From contig CAZEFW010000125.1 in NCBI GenBank assembly GCA_964511535.1, positions 1 to 28,767 on the forward strand: 28,767 nt of DNA, read 5' to 3'. Below, in pieces: positions 14,957-23,834 of the stretch. The stretch is from CAZCFB01 sp964511535 (GTDB taxonomy: Bacteria > Myxococcota_A > Polyangia > GCA-2747355 > CAZCFB01). Every line of letters starts with the position of its first letter. Positions within the stretch are counted from its first letter, which is position 1. Made by a program: the position numbers and the translations under genes. A model generated the notes under the pieces. The model made no database searches, was not told where the DNA came from, and saw nothing but the letters and a program-made list of their open reading frames with translations.

Positions 14957-16063
14957 ATGGACAAGCTGCTCAAAACCAGAACCGAGATGGCAACCGCCCG
15001 AAGCCTGCACCCCGAGCGCAAGGTCGCCGTTGTACTCAACGGCAACGCCCGGGCAGTTGACGAGGGCGTGGTCCGCCTGGTCAAGAGGGCGCTGACCAAC
15101 GAGACCCTCTTCGTCTCCAGGGACCTGGAGCAGTGGCGGTTCATCGCCCGCCGCATCGTCAATGACGGGTACGACACCGTGATCTGCGGCGGCGGCGACG
15201 GCACCTTCTCCCGCTGCATCACCGATATCCTCGCCCTGCGTCCGGCGCTCGTGCCGGTGTTCGGCGTGCTACGCCTCGGCACCGGCAACGCCCTGGCCTC
15301 GGCCCTGGGCGCGTCCGCCGTGGATCGCGAGGGCCTGGCCCGGGACCTGCGCCGCGCGCGGCTGGCTGGCGCCCGGCGCTCCCTGCCCATGCTGCAGGTT
15401 GAGGGCCGGCTGGCCCCCTTCACCGGGGTAGGCTACGACTCGCTCATCCTCGAGGATTACAACAAGGTCAAGGCTCGCCTCAGGGGCACCCCTCTGGCGG
15501 CCCTGGGCGAAGGCGCCGCCGGGTACGCCCTGGCCATCGGCGGCAGCTCCATCTGGCGCTCCTACCGGGAGCCTCGCACCGAGCTGGTCATCCGCAACGA
15601 GGGCGCGCCGGCCCAGAAGGTGGACCTGCAGGGGCGGCCCGTGGGGCGGCCCGTGGCCCGGGGCGAGATCATCTACCAGGGGCCGGTGAGCATCGCCGCG
15701 GCCTCCACCATCCCCTACTATGGCCTCGACCTACGGCTCTTCCCCCAGGCCATGATGCGGCCAGATCGCTTCCAGCTGCGCGTGGCCTCCGTGGGCGTGC
15801 TGCCGGTGCTGGCCAACCTGCCGGCTCTGTTCCGGGGCGAGTACGATCACCCGGACATTCACGACTACCAGTGCACCGCGGTCTCGTACCACCTGCGCCA
15901 GCCCACTGCGCTGCAGATCGGCGGCGACGAGGTGGGGCGCCGCACCCGCGTGATGGTGCGCCTCTCCTCCATCCGCGCGGTGTGGGGCGCTCAGGCCGAG
16001 CCAGTCAAGGCGGACGAGACTCCCGCCGAGGTGGTGCGGCTGCCTTCCAACGTCATCTATTAG
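14957..16063 (+). CDS. Diacylglycerol kinase-family lipid kinase
   Basis: 368 aa. Members of the DAGK catalytic family phosphorylate diacylglycerol, sphingoid bases or related lipids. The nucleotide-binding GGGDGT is at residues 78-83 and the family's LGTGN at 107-111. NGNARAV near residue 30 is the usual opening strand and loop. The C-terminal half is beta-rich with YYGLDLRLFPQAM and ends near LQIGGDEVGRRTRVMVRLS, as in YegS/DgkB-type enzymes. The ATG at 14957 lacks a good Shine-Dalgarno, and an ATG at 14987 is a possible alternative. Its stop overlaps that of the convergent C45 gene by 4 bp. The exact lipid substrate cannot be told. Confidence 0.88.
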   Translation: MDKLLKTRTEMATARSLHPERKVAVVLNGNARAVDEGVVRLVKRALTNETLFVSRDLEQWRFIARRIVNDGYDTVICGGGDGTFSRCITDILALRPALVPVFGVLRLGTGNALASALGASAVDREGLARDLRRARLAGARRSLPMLQVEGRLAPFTGVGYDSLILEDYNKVKARLRGTPLAALGEGAAGYALAIGGSSIWRSYREPRTELVIRNEGAPAQKVDLQGRPVGRPVARGEIIYQGPVSIAAASTIPYYGLDLRLFPQAMMRPDRFQLRVASVGVLPVLANLPALFRGEYDHPDIHDYQCTAVSYHLRQPTALQIGGDEVGRRTRVMVRLSSIRAVWGAQAEPVKADETPAEVVRLPSNVIY

Positions 16064-17241
16064 AGAGCTTTCCGCGCCCCGCTGTGCTTGACCCACTTGC
16101 GCTGGTGTGGAGGACCGCTGGCCAGGTGCATCCTGTCCCGCGTCAGGTCCATGACCACACCGGCCAGGGTCACCGACCCGCCGCCCGCCTTGCTGATGCA
16201 GTTGGGCGCGCCCTGCCTGGAGGCGAGGATCTTCTTCATGCGCCGGGTGGCGTCAGGGTACTTGCCGGCGAGGGACTGACCCAGCTTCAGGGCCACCTTG
16301 TAGCGGTTGAGGGATGAGGCGCTGCCGCGGCCGCCAGTGGCAGCTGCCAGGGCCGGGTCGAGGAAGTGGTTCGTGTGGGCCAGGACGCCGCCCTGCATGG
16401 GCAAGCGGGCCACGGCCGAGGGGGTGATCTCGAGACACTCGGCGCGGGGCGCGCCGGCAGCGGCCGAGGCGATGGTGAAGTTGGCCGAGGCGCAGCGGGG
16501 CAGCCAGAACACCTGCTTCACCGCCTGCTCGAGTGTTTTCTGGGCCATGACATGGCGAAGCAGCACGTGCACGGGGACACCCGGGGCGCGCTCGGGGTCG
16601 TCGCTGGGGTGGGCCAGGAAGTTGAGGGTCACGCCGAGGCCATGCTGGTTCATGCCGATCTTGCCCACCATGCCGGCCTCGGTGAAGGTGACCACCCGCG
16701 GGCCCGCTTGTGGCGCCAGGCGCAGCAGCACCTGGTTGCCCAGCACCGCCGCGTTCCAGTCCCAGGTCTGGCCCAGGGCCAGCGCCGCCAGCTTGGTGCG
16801 GCTCTCCAGGGCCATGGCCGTGCAGCCGGGTGGGCCCTTGAGCACGGCCCTGGCGCGCCCGAGCACCAGCAGGTCGGTGCGCGCGTTGATCAGCAGGATC
16901 TCCTCGGGCTGGAGCTTGGCGCCGGCCGCGATGCCGTTGATCTCGGCCAGCAGCGCCGGGGTGTGCTCCTGCATCACCGGGCCGAAGCGGCCCGCGGCGG
17001 CCAGCAGGGCGGGCAGGCGCGCGCCGCTGGCGCCGGACAGCAGGGCGCCGTAGAAGCCGAGGTTGCGCTTGATGGCTGCGGCGAACCGCTCGCCGTGAGC
17101 GCGGCCCAGGTCCGCGGGGCTGCCGGCCACCGAGAGCACCGGGATGGCTGGCTTGCGCCTGGAGCGGCCCAGGGCGGGCCGCGCGGCAGTCAGGGCCGCG
17201 CCGGCGGCGGCGGCCTTGATGAAGTTGCGTCGGGTGGGCAT
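16060..17241 (-). CDS. Tat-exported C45-family (acyl-CoA:6-APA acyltransferase-like) hydrolase
   Basis: 393 aa. The start at 17241 gives a Tat signal (RRNFIKAAAAGAALTAA, twin Arg at 4-5) and has GGAGGA 7 nt upstream. Longer in-frame extensions would run through the inverted-repeat element and are rejected. C45 proteins are Ntn hydrolases that self-cleave to expose an N-terminal cysteine; Cys140 in GPPGCTAMALE is the predicted nucleophile. Supporting motifs are GRAHGERF near residue 46, GQTWDWN, GMNQHGLGVTLNFL and LAHTNHFLDP. Related enzymes act on amide or acyl bonds, such as penicillin or acyl amino acids; the substrate here is unknown. It is convergent with the lipid kinase. Confidence 0.87.
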   Translation of the reverse strand: MPTRRNFIKAAAAGAALTAARPALGRSRRKPAIPVLSVAGSPADLGRAHGERFAAAIKRNLGFYGALLSGASGARLPALLAAAGRFGPVMQEHTPALLAEINGIAAGAKLQPEEILLINARTDLLVLGRARAVLKGPPGCTAMALESRTKLAALALGQTWDWNAAVLGNQVLLRLAPQAGPRVVTFTEAGMVGKIGMNQHGLGVTLNFLAHPSDDPERAPGVPVHVLLRHVMAQKTLEQAVKQVFWLPRCASANFTIASAAAGAPRAECLEITPSAVARLPMQGGVLAHTNHFLDPALAAATGGRGSASSLNRYKVALKLGQSLAGKYPDATRRMKKILASRQGAPNCISKAGGGSVTLAGVVMDLTRDRMHLASGPPHQRKWVKHSGARKAL

Positions 17242-17300
17242 GGCTGGTCCTCCGGGGGACAGGGTATCACGCGAGCCTTCGCGGCAGCGCCGTCGATTAG

Positions 17301-17378
17301 CCTGGATATTGCGCCAAGGGGCCGTCACGAGGCGTCCGTTACCGTCGCCGCAGCAGGGCATCTGGCGCAATATCCAGG
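17301..17378. repeat. 78-bp MITE/REP-like element with 16-bp terminal inverted repeats
   Basis: CCTGGATATTGCGCCA (17301-17316) and TGGCGCAATATCCAGG (17363-17378) are perfect 16-bp inverted repeats around a 46-bp core. Both outer flanks read TTAG (17297-17300 and 17379-17382), like a 4-bp target-site duplication. The core has an inner GGCG...CGCC stem. It encodes nothing and lies in the 193-bp gap between the C45 gene and the zinc-ribbon membrane gene, where it could also act as a terminator hairpin. Confidence 0.65.
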
Positions 17379-17434
17379 TTAGGTCTACGTTCATGCGCGC
17401 GGCTACATTCACGCCCTCGTCCAGGTCCACGACT

Positions 17435-18220
17435 CTAGGGCTGGTACTCGTCGCCCACGGCCACGTCGATGATGCCGAGGAGCTCCTCGATCTCCTGCTC
17501 CATGAACAGGGCCTGATCAGCCTCCTCGAGGCCCTTGACCAGGGTCAGCTTGCGCCCGCTGCGCAGCAGGGCGCTGAGGGTGAAGCTCTCGGTGGAGCCG
17601 CCCTGACGCGAGGAGCCGAACTTGCGCTGCACGTAGAGCTGGGCCAGGTACCGGGTGGGGATCACCTGGTTCCCCTTCCACGGCACCGGGCCATGCTTGA
17701 TGGAGAGCTCCTGGTTCGTCACCCGCACATGGGTCTTGTTGAGCAGCCCGGCCAGGGTGGCGTAGGTCAGGCCCACGCCCACCGCCACATGGGCGATGGG
17801 GAAGATGATCATCATCAGGTTCCCCGACCTGCCAGCCATGAGGTACCAGAAGACCAGGAAGCTGTCCCAGGCGATGCAGAAGAAGAGCATGAAGATATGC
17901 TTGCTCGAGAACCAGCGCCGCGTGATGTGCAGCCACCGGGACGGGACCTGGCCCGCGCCGCGATAAGGCGCCTCCGGCGCCAGCGCCCCGGCGGAGCTGC
18001 TGGAGCGCGTGACCTTGATGCCGCCAGGCATGGGGACCCTGGCCCGGCGGCGCTGCTGCCCGGGGGCCGCCCTCGCCGCGGCCGCGTCTTCATCCTTCGG
18101 GCGGACCAGGTCGCTGATGTCGAACACCGCATCGCAATCGAGGCACTTGGCCAACATGTTGTCGATGTTCACGTGCTCTGCGGGGACGTGTTCGCCGCAG
18201 CTCTTGCATTCAATGTACAT
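17435..18220 (-). CDS. Zinc-ribbon membrane protein of unknown function
   Basis: 261 aa. An N-terminal zinc ribbon (C5, C8, C26, C29; ECKSCGE...KCLDCD) is followed by a charged linker (residues 38-105). Two transmembrane segments follow, at about 108-129 and 135-160, then a strand-rich C-terminal domain of about 90 residues that ends acidic (EQEIEELLGIIDVAVGDEY). The C-terminal part (VTNQELSIKHGPVPW) resembles a PH-like fold, but weakly. The start overlaps the end of the kinase/ATPase gene by 11 bp and is preceded by GAGGTGAAGG, so the two are co-transcribed. Such zinc ribbons at the N-terminus of membrane proteins are common in Myxococcota. I do not recognise a specific function. Confidence 0.75.
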   Translation of the reverse strand: MYIECKSCGEHVPAEHVNIDNMLAKCLDCDAVFDISDLVRPKDEDAAAARAAPGQQRRRARVPMPGGIKVTRSSSSAGALAPEAPYRGAGQVPSRWLHITRRWFSSKHIFMLFFCIAWDSFLVFWYLMAGRSGNLMMIIFPIAHVAVGVGLTYATLAGLLNKTHVRVTNQELSIKHGPVPWKGNQVIPTRYLAQLYVQRKFGSSRQGGSTESFTLSALLRSGRKLTLVKGLEEADQALFMEQEIEELLGIIDVAVGDEYQP

Positions 18221-20165
18221 CCTTCACCTCGTGCTCCTGCCTGCCTTGCCCCGCGACGGGCGCCACCATGGCCGCCACCGCCTCCGGGTTGCGCGCCCCA
18301 AGATCCGCCAGCCGGTCGCGGGCCGCTTGCACCCCCATGGTATCCCCTGAGAGGGCGGCCTTGCCCCAGCAGGCCGCCGCGGCGTGGGTCGCCATCTCCA
18401 GGGCCTCGTACTGGTCGGCCGCCCGGCCGAAGCTGCTGGCCGCGGCCCGGTCATCTCCACGCACCGCGGACGCCTGGGCGCGCAGCAGGGTCGCGGCGGC
18501 GGTGGTCCAGTGGAGGCCGAAACGATCCAGCCCACGGGCGTCGGCCAGCGCTCGCTTCACCAGGCGGGCCTGGGCGCCAGACCGCGCCATGGCAGCGACG
18601 GCGAGGCGAGCTCTGCCCTGCTGCTCGCGGTTGAGCGCCAGCACGATACCCACCGAGCGCAGGCCGGAGCGGTTGAGCTTGCGGAACGCGGCCTCGGCCA
18701 GCTCGAGCCCCCCGGCGGCGTCTCCGCGGTACAGGGCGATCTGGGCCAGGGCCCGGCTCGCGTACACATGCTGCAGGGTGAAGCCCTTCTTGATCGGCCA
18801 CTGGTCCAGCGCCTCCCGCACGTCTCGCTCGGCCTCGTCGGGGCGGTCCAGGATCAGGAAGGCGTTGAACTCCATGCCGAGGCGGGCGTGGGTGGCGAGG
18901 TGCAGGTCCCCCAGCCGCCTGGCGTCTTCCAGCAAGCGGGTGAACTGGTCCAGCGCCTGCTCAAGCTGGCCCAGGAACCCGAGGCCCGCCAGGACGTAGG
19001 TCTCCGCCGTGTCGAGCTCCCACTGGCCGCGCAGCCTCAACGCGCGCAGGGTCTGGCGGGCCCGAACCGACAGGTCATGGCAGGTCCGCCAGCCCCCCAG
19101 CTGGAACCGGGCGATGGCCTCGGCGATGTCCACCGCCGCGTCCAGGTGGCGATCACCTCTGCCCTCGGCGAGCTGCCGTGCCCTGGCCAGCAGGTGCTCC
19201 ATTCGGTCGCGACCCTTCGCCCCGCCGATGGCGGCGTACGCAGCCTCCATGGCCAGGGCGCGACAGGTGCGGGCCGGCTCCCCGGCGTCGAGGCTCATGC
19301 GCAGCGCGCGGGTCTGATAGACCGCCCCCTCCACGGGATCGGCCAGGCCGAGGCCCATGGCCGCGATGGAGCAGGCGTCGATGCGGTCGGTGAGCGCGGG
19401 GGCGATCTCCTGGGCGGGCTGCTCCTGGAACTCGAGGCCACGCAGGGACAGCCGGGCGCGCTGGGCCAGGAAGCTGGCCACGGCGCCGGCCCCGCTGCCG
19501 GGCGTGGACAGGCCCATGGCGCGAAGCACCTGCTTGAGCAGCGCCTTGCCCCGCTCCAGGTGACCACAGCCGAGCAGCGCCTGGGCCGCTTGACCGCGAA
19601 GGCGCCACGCCTGATCCGGGGACGACAGGTCGGCCGCCTGGGTGTACGCCTCGGCCGCCTCGGGGCCTCTGCCCGCGTTGGCCAGGCACTCGCTCTGGCG
19701 CAGCAGCAGCGCGAGGCGATCCGGCGCGTCACCACCGGACAGGGCCAGGCAGCGGCCGTACAGGTCGGCGGCGTGGTCGAAGGCCAGCGCGCGCTCGGCG
19801 TTCTCCGCGGCCTGCCGGGCGTGCACCAACGCGCGATCTTGGAGGCCGGCCCCGAGCAGGTGGCGCAGCATCCGCTCCGGATCGGCCAGCCCATGCCGCT
19901 CCAGGGCGCTGGCCAGGGCCAGGTGAATCTTCCGCGCCGTCTCCGGCTCCAGGGCGACGGCGACGGCCTCCCGGACCCGGTCGTGGTAGCACTCCATCAG
20001 GTCGCCGGGCGCGCGCCCCTGGGTGCGGCAGAGCTTCTCGGCGCAGAGCACCGCGATGGCCTTCCAGCCCTTGCGGCTGACCTCTGCGGCATCCCAGGCC
20101 ACCTGCTGCTCCACCGGCTCGCCCGCCACGGCGACCACCTCGAGCACCGCGCGGGCCTCGGGGGG
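18210..20165 (-). CDS. C-terminal part of the kinase/ATPase protein: TPR-like solenoid (frameshifted from its N-terminal part)
   Basis: This is the continuation, in another frame, of the kinase gene that starts at 22158. It has no start of its own. From PPEARAVLEVVAVAGEPV it carries the helical tail of the AAA/STAND-type ATPase, including the MECYHDRVREAV segment typical of this kinase-ATPase class. After that come about 550 residues of helical repeats (for example YGRCLALSGG, EAYTQAADLSSPDQAWRLRGQAAQALLG), consistent with a TPR solenoid. Removing one base at 20160-20166 joins the two parts into a 1,315-aa protein with no other interruption. The stop at 18210 overlaps the start of the zinc-ribbon gene. 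Confidence 0.8.
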   Translation of the reverse strand, partial: PPEARAVLEVVAVAGEPVEQQVAWDAAEVSRKGWKAIAVLCAEKLCRTQGRAPGDLMECYHDRVREAVAVALEPETARKIHLALASALERHGLADPERMLRHLLGAGLQDRALVHARQAAENAERALAFDHAADLYGRCLALSGGDAPDRLALLLRQSECLANAGRGPEAAEAYTQAADLSSPDQAWRLRGQAAQALLGCGHLERGKALLKQVLRAMGLSTPGSGAGAVASFLAQRARLSLRGLEFQEQPAQEIAPALTDRIDACSIAAMGLGLADPVEGAVYQTRALRMSLDAGEPARTCRALAMEAAYAAIGGAKGRDRMEHLLARARQLAEGRGDRHLDAAVDIAEAIARFQLGGWRTCHDLSVRARQTLRALRLRGQWELDTAETYVLAGLGFLGQLEQALDQFTRLLEDARRLGDLHLATHARLGMEFNAFLILDRPDEAERDVREALDQWPIKKGFTLQHVYASRALAQIALYRGDAAGGLELAEAAFRKLNRSGLRSVGIVLALNREQQGRARLAVAAMARSGAQARLVKRALADARGLDRFGLHWTTAAATLLRAQASAVRGDDRAAASSFGRAADQYEALEMATHAAAACWGKAALSGDTMGVQAARDRLADLGARNPEAVAAMVAPVAGQGRQEHEVKDVH

Positions 20166-20166
20166 G
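20160..20166 (-). other. Frameshift site: G7 (C7 on the coding strand) tract
   Basis: On the coding strand the tract reads CTG-C7-GAGG. With seven C the frame reads ALPPRGPRG, a GC-rich nonsense translation. With six C it reads ALPPEARAVLEVVAV, which continues the ATPase fold. One extra base in a homopolymer is the simplest explanation: a sequencing or assembly error, a recent mutation, or a phase-variable tract. Confidence 0.85.
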
Positions 20167-22158
20167 CAGCGCGTGGACGCGGGCTCCGATGAACGCCTCC
20201 AGGGACACCGCGTCCGGGCGAGGCTGGTCCGCGGACAGGCGCTCCATGTGCCGCGCCAGCTCCTCGATGAAGATCGGCACCCCCCCTGCCTCGTCCGCGA
20301 TGCGTCGGGCCTCCTCCGGGGGGCCCCGCATGTTCCTGGCGGCCAGCCGGGCGCCCTCCTCCGCTGACATGGGCCCCACCTCGAGCAGCCGCACCGGAGA
20401 AGTGGTGCGCCCGCCATCCTCCCCCGAGAGGAAGCGCGAGACCGCCGCGCTCTGCGACCGATCGAGCAGCTCGGAGCGGGCGCTCATGATCAGCAGCGCC
20501 GCCGGTGCCCCGGGGCTCCGCAGCAGCTCTCGCAGGAAGGTGACGCTGTCGGCGTCGCTCCACTGCATGTCGTCGATATGGATCACCACCAGGCCCGCGC
20601 CGCAGAGCGTCCCGAGCAGGTCGCGCAGGCTGGCGTATGCCTGGCGGCGCAGCTCCAGGGCGCTGGCCTCGGCGGCGTCTGGCTCGCCCTCCTCCCCTGT
20701 GACCCAGGGGAACGCCTCGAGCATGACCGGGAAGACCCGAGTCAGCACCGCGTGCTCCGGCGTGAAGACCTCCTCCTGCACCCCCTCGGGCAGCGAGGCG
20801 AGGTGGCGGGTCAGGGCGTCCATGATCGGGTCGAGCGCCTTGTACGGCACCGCCTCCTTTTCGTAGCAGCGCCCGTCGAGCACCAGCCCGCCGCTGGCCT
20901 TGACCCCCTCCAGCAGGTGCCGCACCAGGGCGGTCTTGCCCATGCCCGAGCGGCCGCTCACATGAACGGTGACCTGGCCACCGCCGCGGACCTCCTCCAG
21001 GGCGCGGCTCAGCGGCGCGGACAGGGTGGGGCGGTCCACATACAGGGACGCCTCCCCGGCCCCGCGCGAGGCCCCGGGCGCCGAACCGAGGCCGAGGCGG
21101 CGCAGGATCTCCTCCGCCCCCGGGCGCGCCTCCGGATCGATGCGCAGCAAGTCGTGGCACAGCTGGGCCAGGTCCCGGGGCAGGTCCGCCTTGAGGTCCA
21201 TCGGGTGGGGCGGGACCACCTTGCGCTTCCGCGCGGCCTGCTCGGCGGGGGAGCCGGTGTCAGCGTGGGGCAGCCTCCCCGTCATGGCCTCGTACATCAT
21301 CACCCCGAGGGCGTACCAGTCGGCGGCAGGGCCCAGGCGGTGCCCCGCCACCTGCTCCGGCGCCATGTAGGGCAGGGTGCCCACCACCCGCGCGGCGAGG
21401 ATGGCATCGCGGCCGCGGTCAAGGTCCTGCACCAGGCCGAAGTCCAGCAGCTTCACCTGGCCGTCGGAGGTCACGAGCACGTTGGACGGCTTGAGGTCCC
21501 TGTGCAACATGCCCGCGCGGTGCAGGGCCGCGATGCCCCGGACAAGCTGCGCCACGCAGGGCCGCAGCCGGGCCTCGCTGTCAGGGGTGAGGGCCATGGC
21601 CCGCATCGGCTCCTCCACCACCGCCTGGTGGCGCTCGGTGTCTGCCGTACCCTCGGTGGCCCGGTCGAGGAAGGAGTCCATCTCGAGCTCGAATTCATCC
21701 TCGCCGTCGAGCTCGTCCTCCACGGTGGAGAGCCCCCTGAGCGCGGTCTCCACCGTGCCCGAGACGAGGGTCTCCTCCTCGATGATGGTGTCCTCCGGGG
21801 AGCTTGCGGTGATGAGGGTGGCGGCGCCCTGGCTGGCGCAGGCAGCGTCGCCCCAGACATGCCGCAGGAAGGGCTGGCCGTCCACCAGATCCATGGTGAA
21901 GTACCACCCGTCGTCCGAGGCGAACAGCTCGTGCAGCGACACCAGGTTGGGGTGATTGAAGTCCGCCAGCGCCCGGAACTCGTTCTTGAACAGGTACAGC
22001 TCAAGGGGCCCCATGCGGCTGAGGCTCTTGGCGGCCAGGCGCGCGCCGGAGCGCCGGTCCTGCACCTCGTGTACCTGGCCCATGCCCCCCTCACCCAGTC
22101 TGCGCACGATCTCAAACCGCTGGTCGCCGCTGAACCCTTGCAAGCGTCGCTCCTCCAC
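20166..22158 (-). CDS. Serine/threonine protein kinase fused to AAA-type ATPase (N-terminal part)
   Basis: Starts at a GTG (22158) with only a weak ribosome site. The kinase domain spans residues 15-355: Gly-loop LGEGGMGQV (21-29), K44, HRDLKPSN (219-226), DFG (239-241) and APE (266-268), so it should be active. About 100 residues (95-196), very acidic and Ser/Thr-rich, are inserted between the hinge and the catalytic lobe. The ATPase follows, with Walker A GRSGMGKT (402-409) and Walker B VVIHIDD (about 524-530). Kinase-ATPase-TPR order is known from PknK-like proteins in Myxococcota. It is divergent from an FHA gene. The frame is lost at about residue 664. If read unchanged, translation would run on to 19729 in meaningless sequence. 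Confidence 0.85.
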
Positions 22159-22195
22159 TGGGGTGCCGAGCTTCAGAATACCTGAGGGGTAGCTA

Positions 22196-22225
22196 TTGCC
22201 AAGGATTCGCCTGCCGGGCTAACTT
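22196..22225 (+). promoter_or_regulatory. Possible sigma70-like promoter of the FHA gene
   Basis: TTGCCA (22196-22201), 18 bp, TAACTT (22220-22225), followed by a leader of about 25 nt to the ATG at 22259. It lies in the 100-bp divergent gap between the kinase and FHA genes. This is a consensus match only. Confidence 0.3.
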
Positions 22226-22258
22226 TCTGGAAACAGTTCATCAAGGAGTTCCCACAAT

Positions 22259-23218
22259 ATGGCCCCCACAGGCATGCTCGTCGTCACCAAGGGATACAAC
22301 AAGGGGGACGTCTACAAGCTTGGCGCCCGCAACCTCACCGCCGGGCGAGACACCGGCAACCTGATCCAGCTCATCGACCGGGAGGTGTCGCGGCGGCACT
22401 GCCTGATCCGAAAGGAAGGAGAGACCTACCGGGTCGTGGACATGAACAGCGCCAACGGCACCTACGTCAACGGCGACCTGGTGCGGGAGGCGGCCCTGCA
22501 GTTCGGCGACACCATCAAGGTGGGCGCCACCTATTTGCAGCTGGTGGAGTCCATGGCCGATGTCCCGGACGCGGCCATGAGCGGCAAGGTCACGGACCGG
22601 CGCATCGCCGCGGCGCCCACGGTGTACGGAGACAGCTCCACCTGGGACGCGCCGGAGACGACGCCCACGCCCGGGCCGGCGGCGGTGCCGAGCACCGCCC
22701 AGGCCACCCCGGCTAGCGCGCCGGAGGTTGCCAAGGAGCCGGTCAGCTCCATCATCGACACGGTGCAGCTGCACAACGAGCGCAAGTCGGAGATGGCCAC
22801 CATCTTCGATGAGATGCGCGTCAAGCCGGACTACCTGGAGATCGCCACCAAGACCCTCAGCCGCTTCATCTGCCCTGACCGGGCGGTGATCCTCAAGGTG
22901 GCCGACGGCAAGCGGCTCGCCTCGCTGAAGGTGTACCTGCACCCGAACCTGGAGCGGGAGTTCCACCAGGTGCCCCCGGCGCTGGTGGTGGTCAAGCGCG
23001 CCATGAAGAGCAAGCGCGCGGCCCTGGAGAACAAGATCGACGCGCCCGCCGGACAGCGGCTTGCGTCCAGCGCGCTGGTGGTGCCGGTGGTGGTGGGCGG
23101 CAGGGCCGCGGGCGCCGTGTACGCCGACTGCTTCCCGCGCAGCCGGAAGATCTTCATGGAGTTCGACTTCGAGCTGCTGGAGAAGATCGCCGAGGTGTTG
23201 GCCGAGCGCTGGAAGTAG
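22259..23218 (+). CDS. FHA-GAF domain protein
   Basis: 319 aa, cytoplasmic. The FHA domain (residues 5-98) has the phosphothreonine-binding signature: GR at 29-30, SRRH at 44-47 and NGTYVNG at 66-72. A Pro/Ala/Thr-rich linker (about 130-165) leads to a GAF-like domain (about 175-319: EIATKTLSRFICPDRAVILK, ALVVPVVVGGRAAGAVYADC). AAGGAG at 22243-22248 sets the start. The divergent neighbour is a Ser/Thr kinase, whose acidic Ser/Thr-rich insertion is a plausible phospho-ligand for the FHA domain (inference). A putative barrel gene follows directly. It is probably a signalling adaptor; the GAF ligand is unknown. Confidence 0.88.
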   Translation: MAPTGMLVVTKGYNKGDVYKLGARNLTAGRDTGNLIQLIDREVSRRHCLIRKEGETYRVVDMNSANGTYVNGDLVREAALQFGDTIKVGATYLQLVESMADVPDAAMSGKVTDRRIAAAPTVYGDSSTWDAPETTPTPGPAAVPSTAQATPASAPEVAKEPVSSIIDTVQLHNERKSEMATIFDEMRVKPDYLEIATKTLSRFICPDRAVILKVADGKRLASLKVYLHPNLEREFHQVPPALVVVKRAMKSKRAALENKIDAPAGQRLASSALVVPVVVGGRAAGAVYADCFPRSRKIFMEFDFELLEKIAEVLAERWK

Positions 23219-23827
23219 TTGGCCTGCCCAAGGCTCCTGCACGCCGGGGCGATCCTCCCGGTTGTGCTCCTGCTTCACCTCGTCCCCGCCGCCGCCCGCG
23301 CCGAGACCGGCTACGGCGTGGCGGCCGGCCTCGGCGCGCCGCTGTCCCCGTCGGCGGAGCTGGGCGTCTCCCTCGGGTTGAGCGCGTTCGCAGAGGGCGG
23401 CGACGACGGCCCGCTGTCGATCCTGCGCTTTCGCGGAGAGCTGCTCTCGGTGGTGACGTCCGGACCGTGGGCCATCATGCCGACCCTCACCGGCGATGTG
23501 GGCGCCGAGCTGGGGCGGCTGTCGCTGTTCCTGCAGGGGGGCGTGCAGCTGTTCGGGTTCGCGCACCGCGAGGAGTACACCGTCTTCGCCACCCTCGGGC
23601 TGTTGGGCGGCGCGGGGCTCGCGGTGCAGGTGACCCCGCGCTGGCGTATCGGCGTCCGGGGCACCGTGGCGTGGCTGCCCTCGGCCACCACCGCGCGCAT
23701 CTCGGGGCCCGAGGACGGGGACAAGCCGGTGTTCGCCACCATCAGCGCCCTGCTCACGGTGGTCTACACCAAGCCGCCGCCCCAGCCCGGGCCCTCGGTG
23801 GACGACTCGGTGCCGATCCTGGATTGA
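23219..23827 (+). CDS. Predicted small outer-membrane beta-barrel protein
   Basis: 202 aa from a TTG at 23219, immediately after the FHA gene stop. The TTG is chosen because it yields a signal peptide (hydrophobic AILPVVLLLHLVPAAARA, cleavage about residue 28). The mature part alternates short amphipathic strands and turns (GYGVAAGLGAPL, LSLFLQGGVQLFGF, WRIGVRGTVAWLPSA) and is Gly-rich, like an 8-stranded barrel. The tail (PPPQPGPSVDDSVPILD) lacks the usual terminal aromatic residue, which tempers the call. It is co-transcribed with the FHA-GAF gene. No family is recognised. Confidence 0.65.
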   Translation: MACPRLLHAGAILPVVLLLHLVPAAARAETGYGVAAGLGAPLSPSAELGVSLGLSAFAEGGDDGPLSILRFRGELLSVVTSGPWAIMPTLTGDVGAELGRLSLFLQGGVQLFGFAHREEYTVFATLGLLGGAGLAVQVTPRWRIGVRGTVAWLPSATTARISGPEDGDKPVFATISALLTVVYTKPPPQPGPSVDDSVPILD

Positions 23828-23834
23828 GCGGCGG

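Noticed and set aside
18384..20192. 602-residue + strand open frame opposite the TPR part
   Set aside because: It is an antisense shadow with no signal, motif or ribosome site; the minus strand has coherent helical repeats.
20578..22185. 535-residue + strand open frame opposite the kinase
   Set aside because: Its composition is His/Val/Arg-rich without domains, while the minus strand carries all kinase and Walker motifs.
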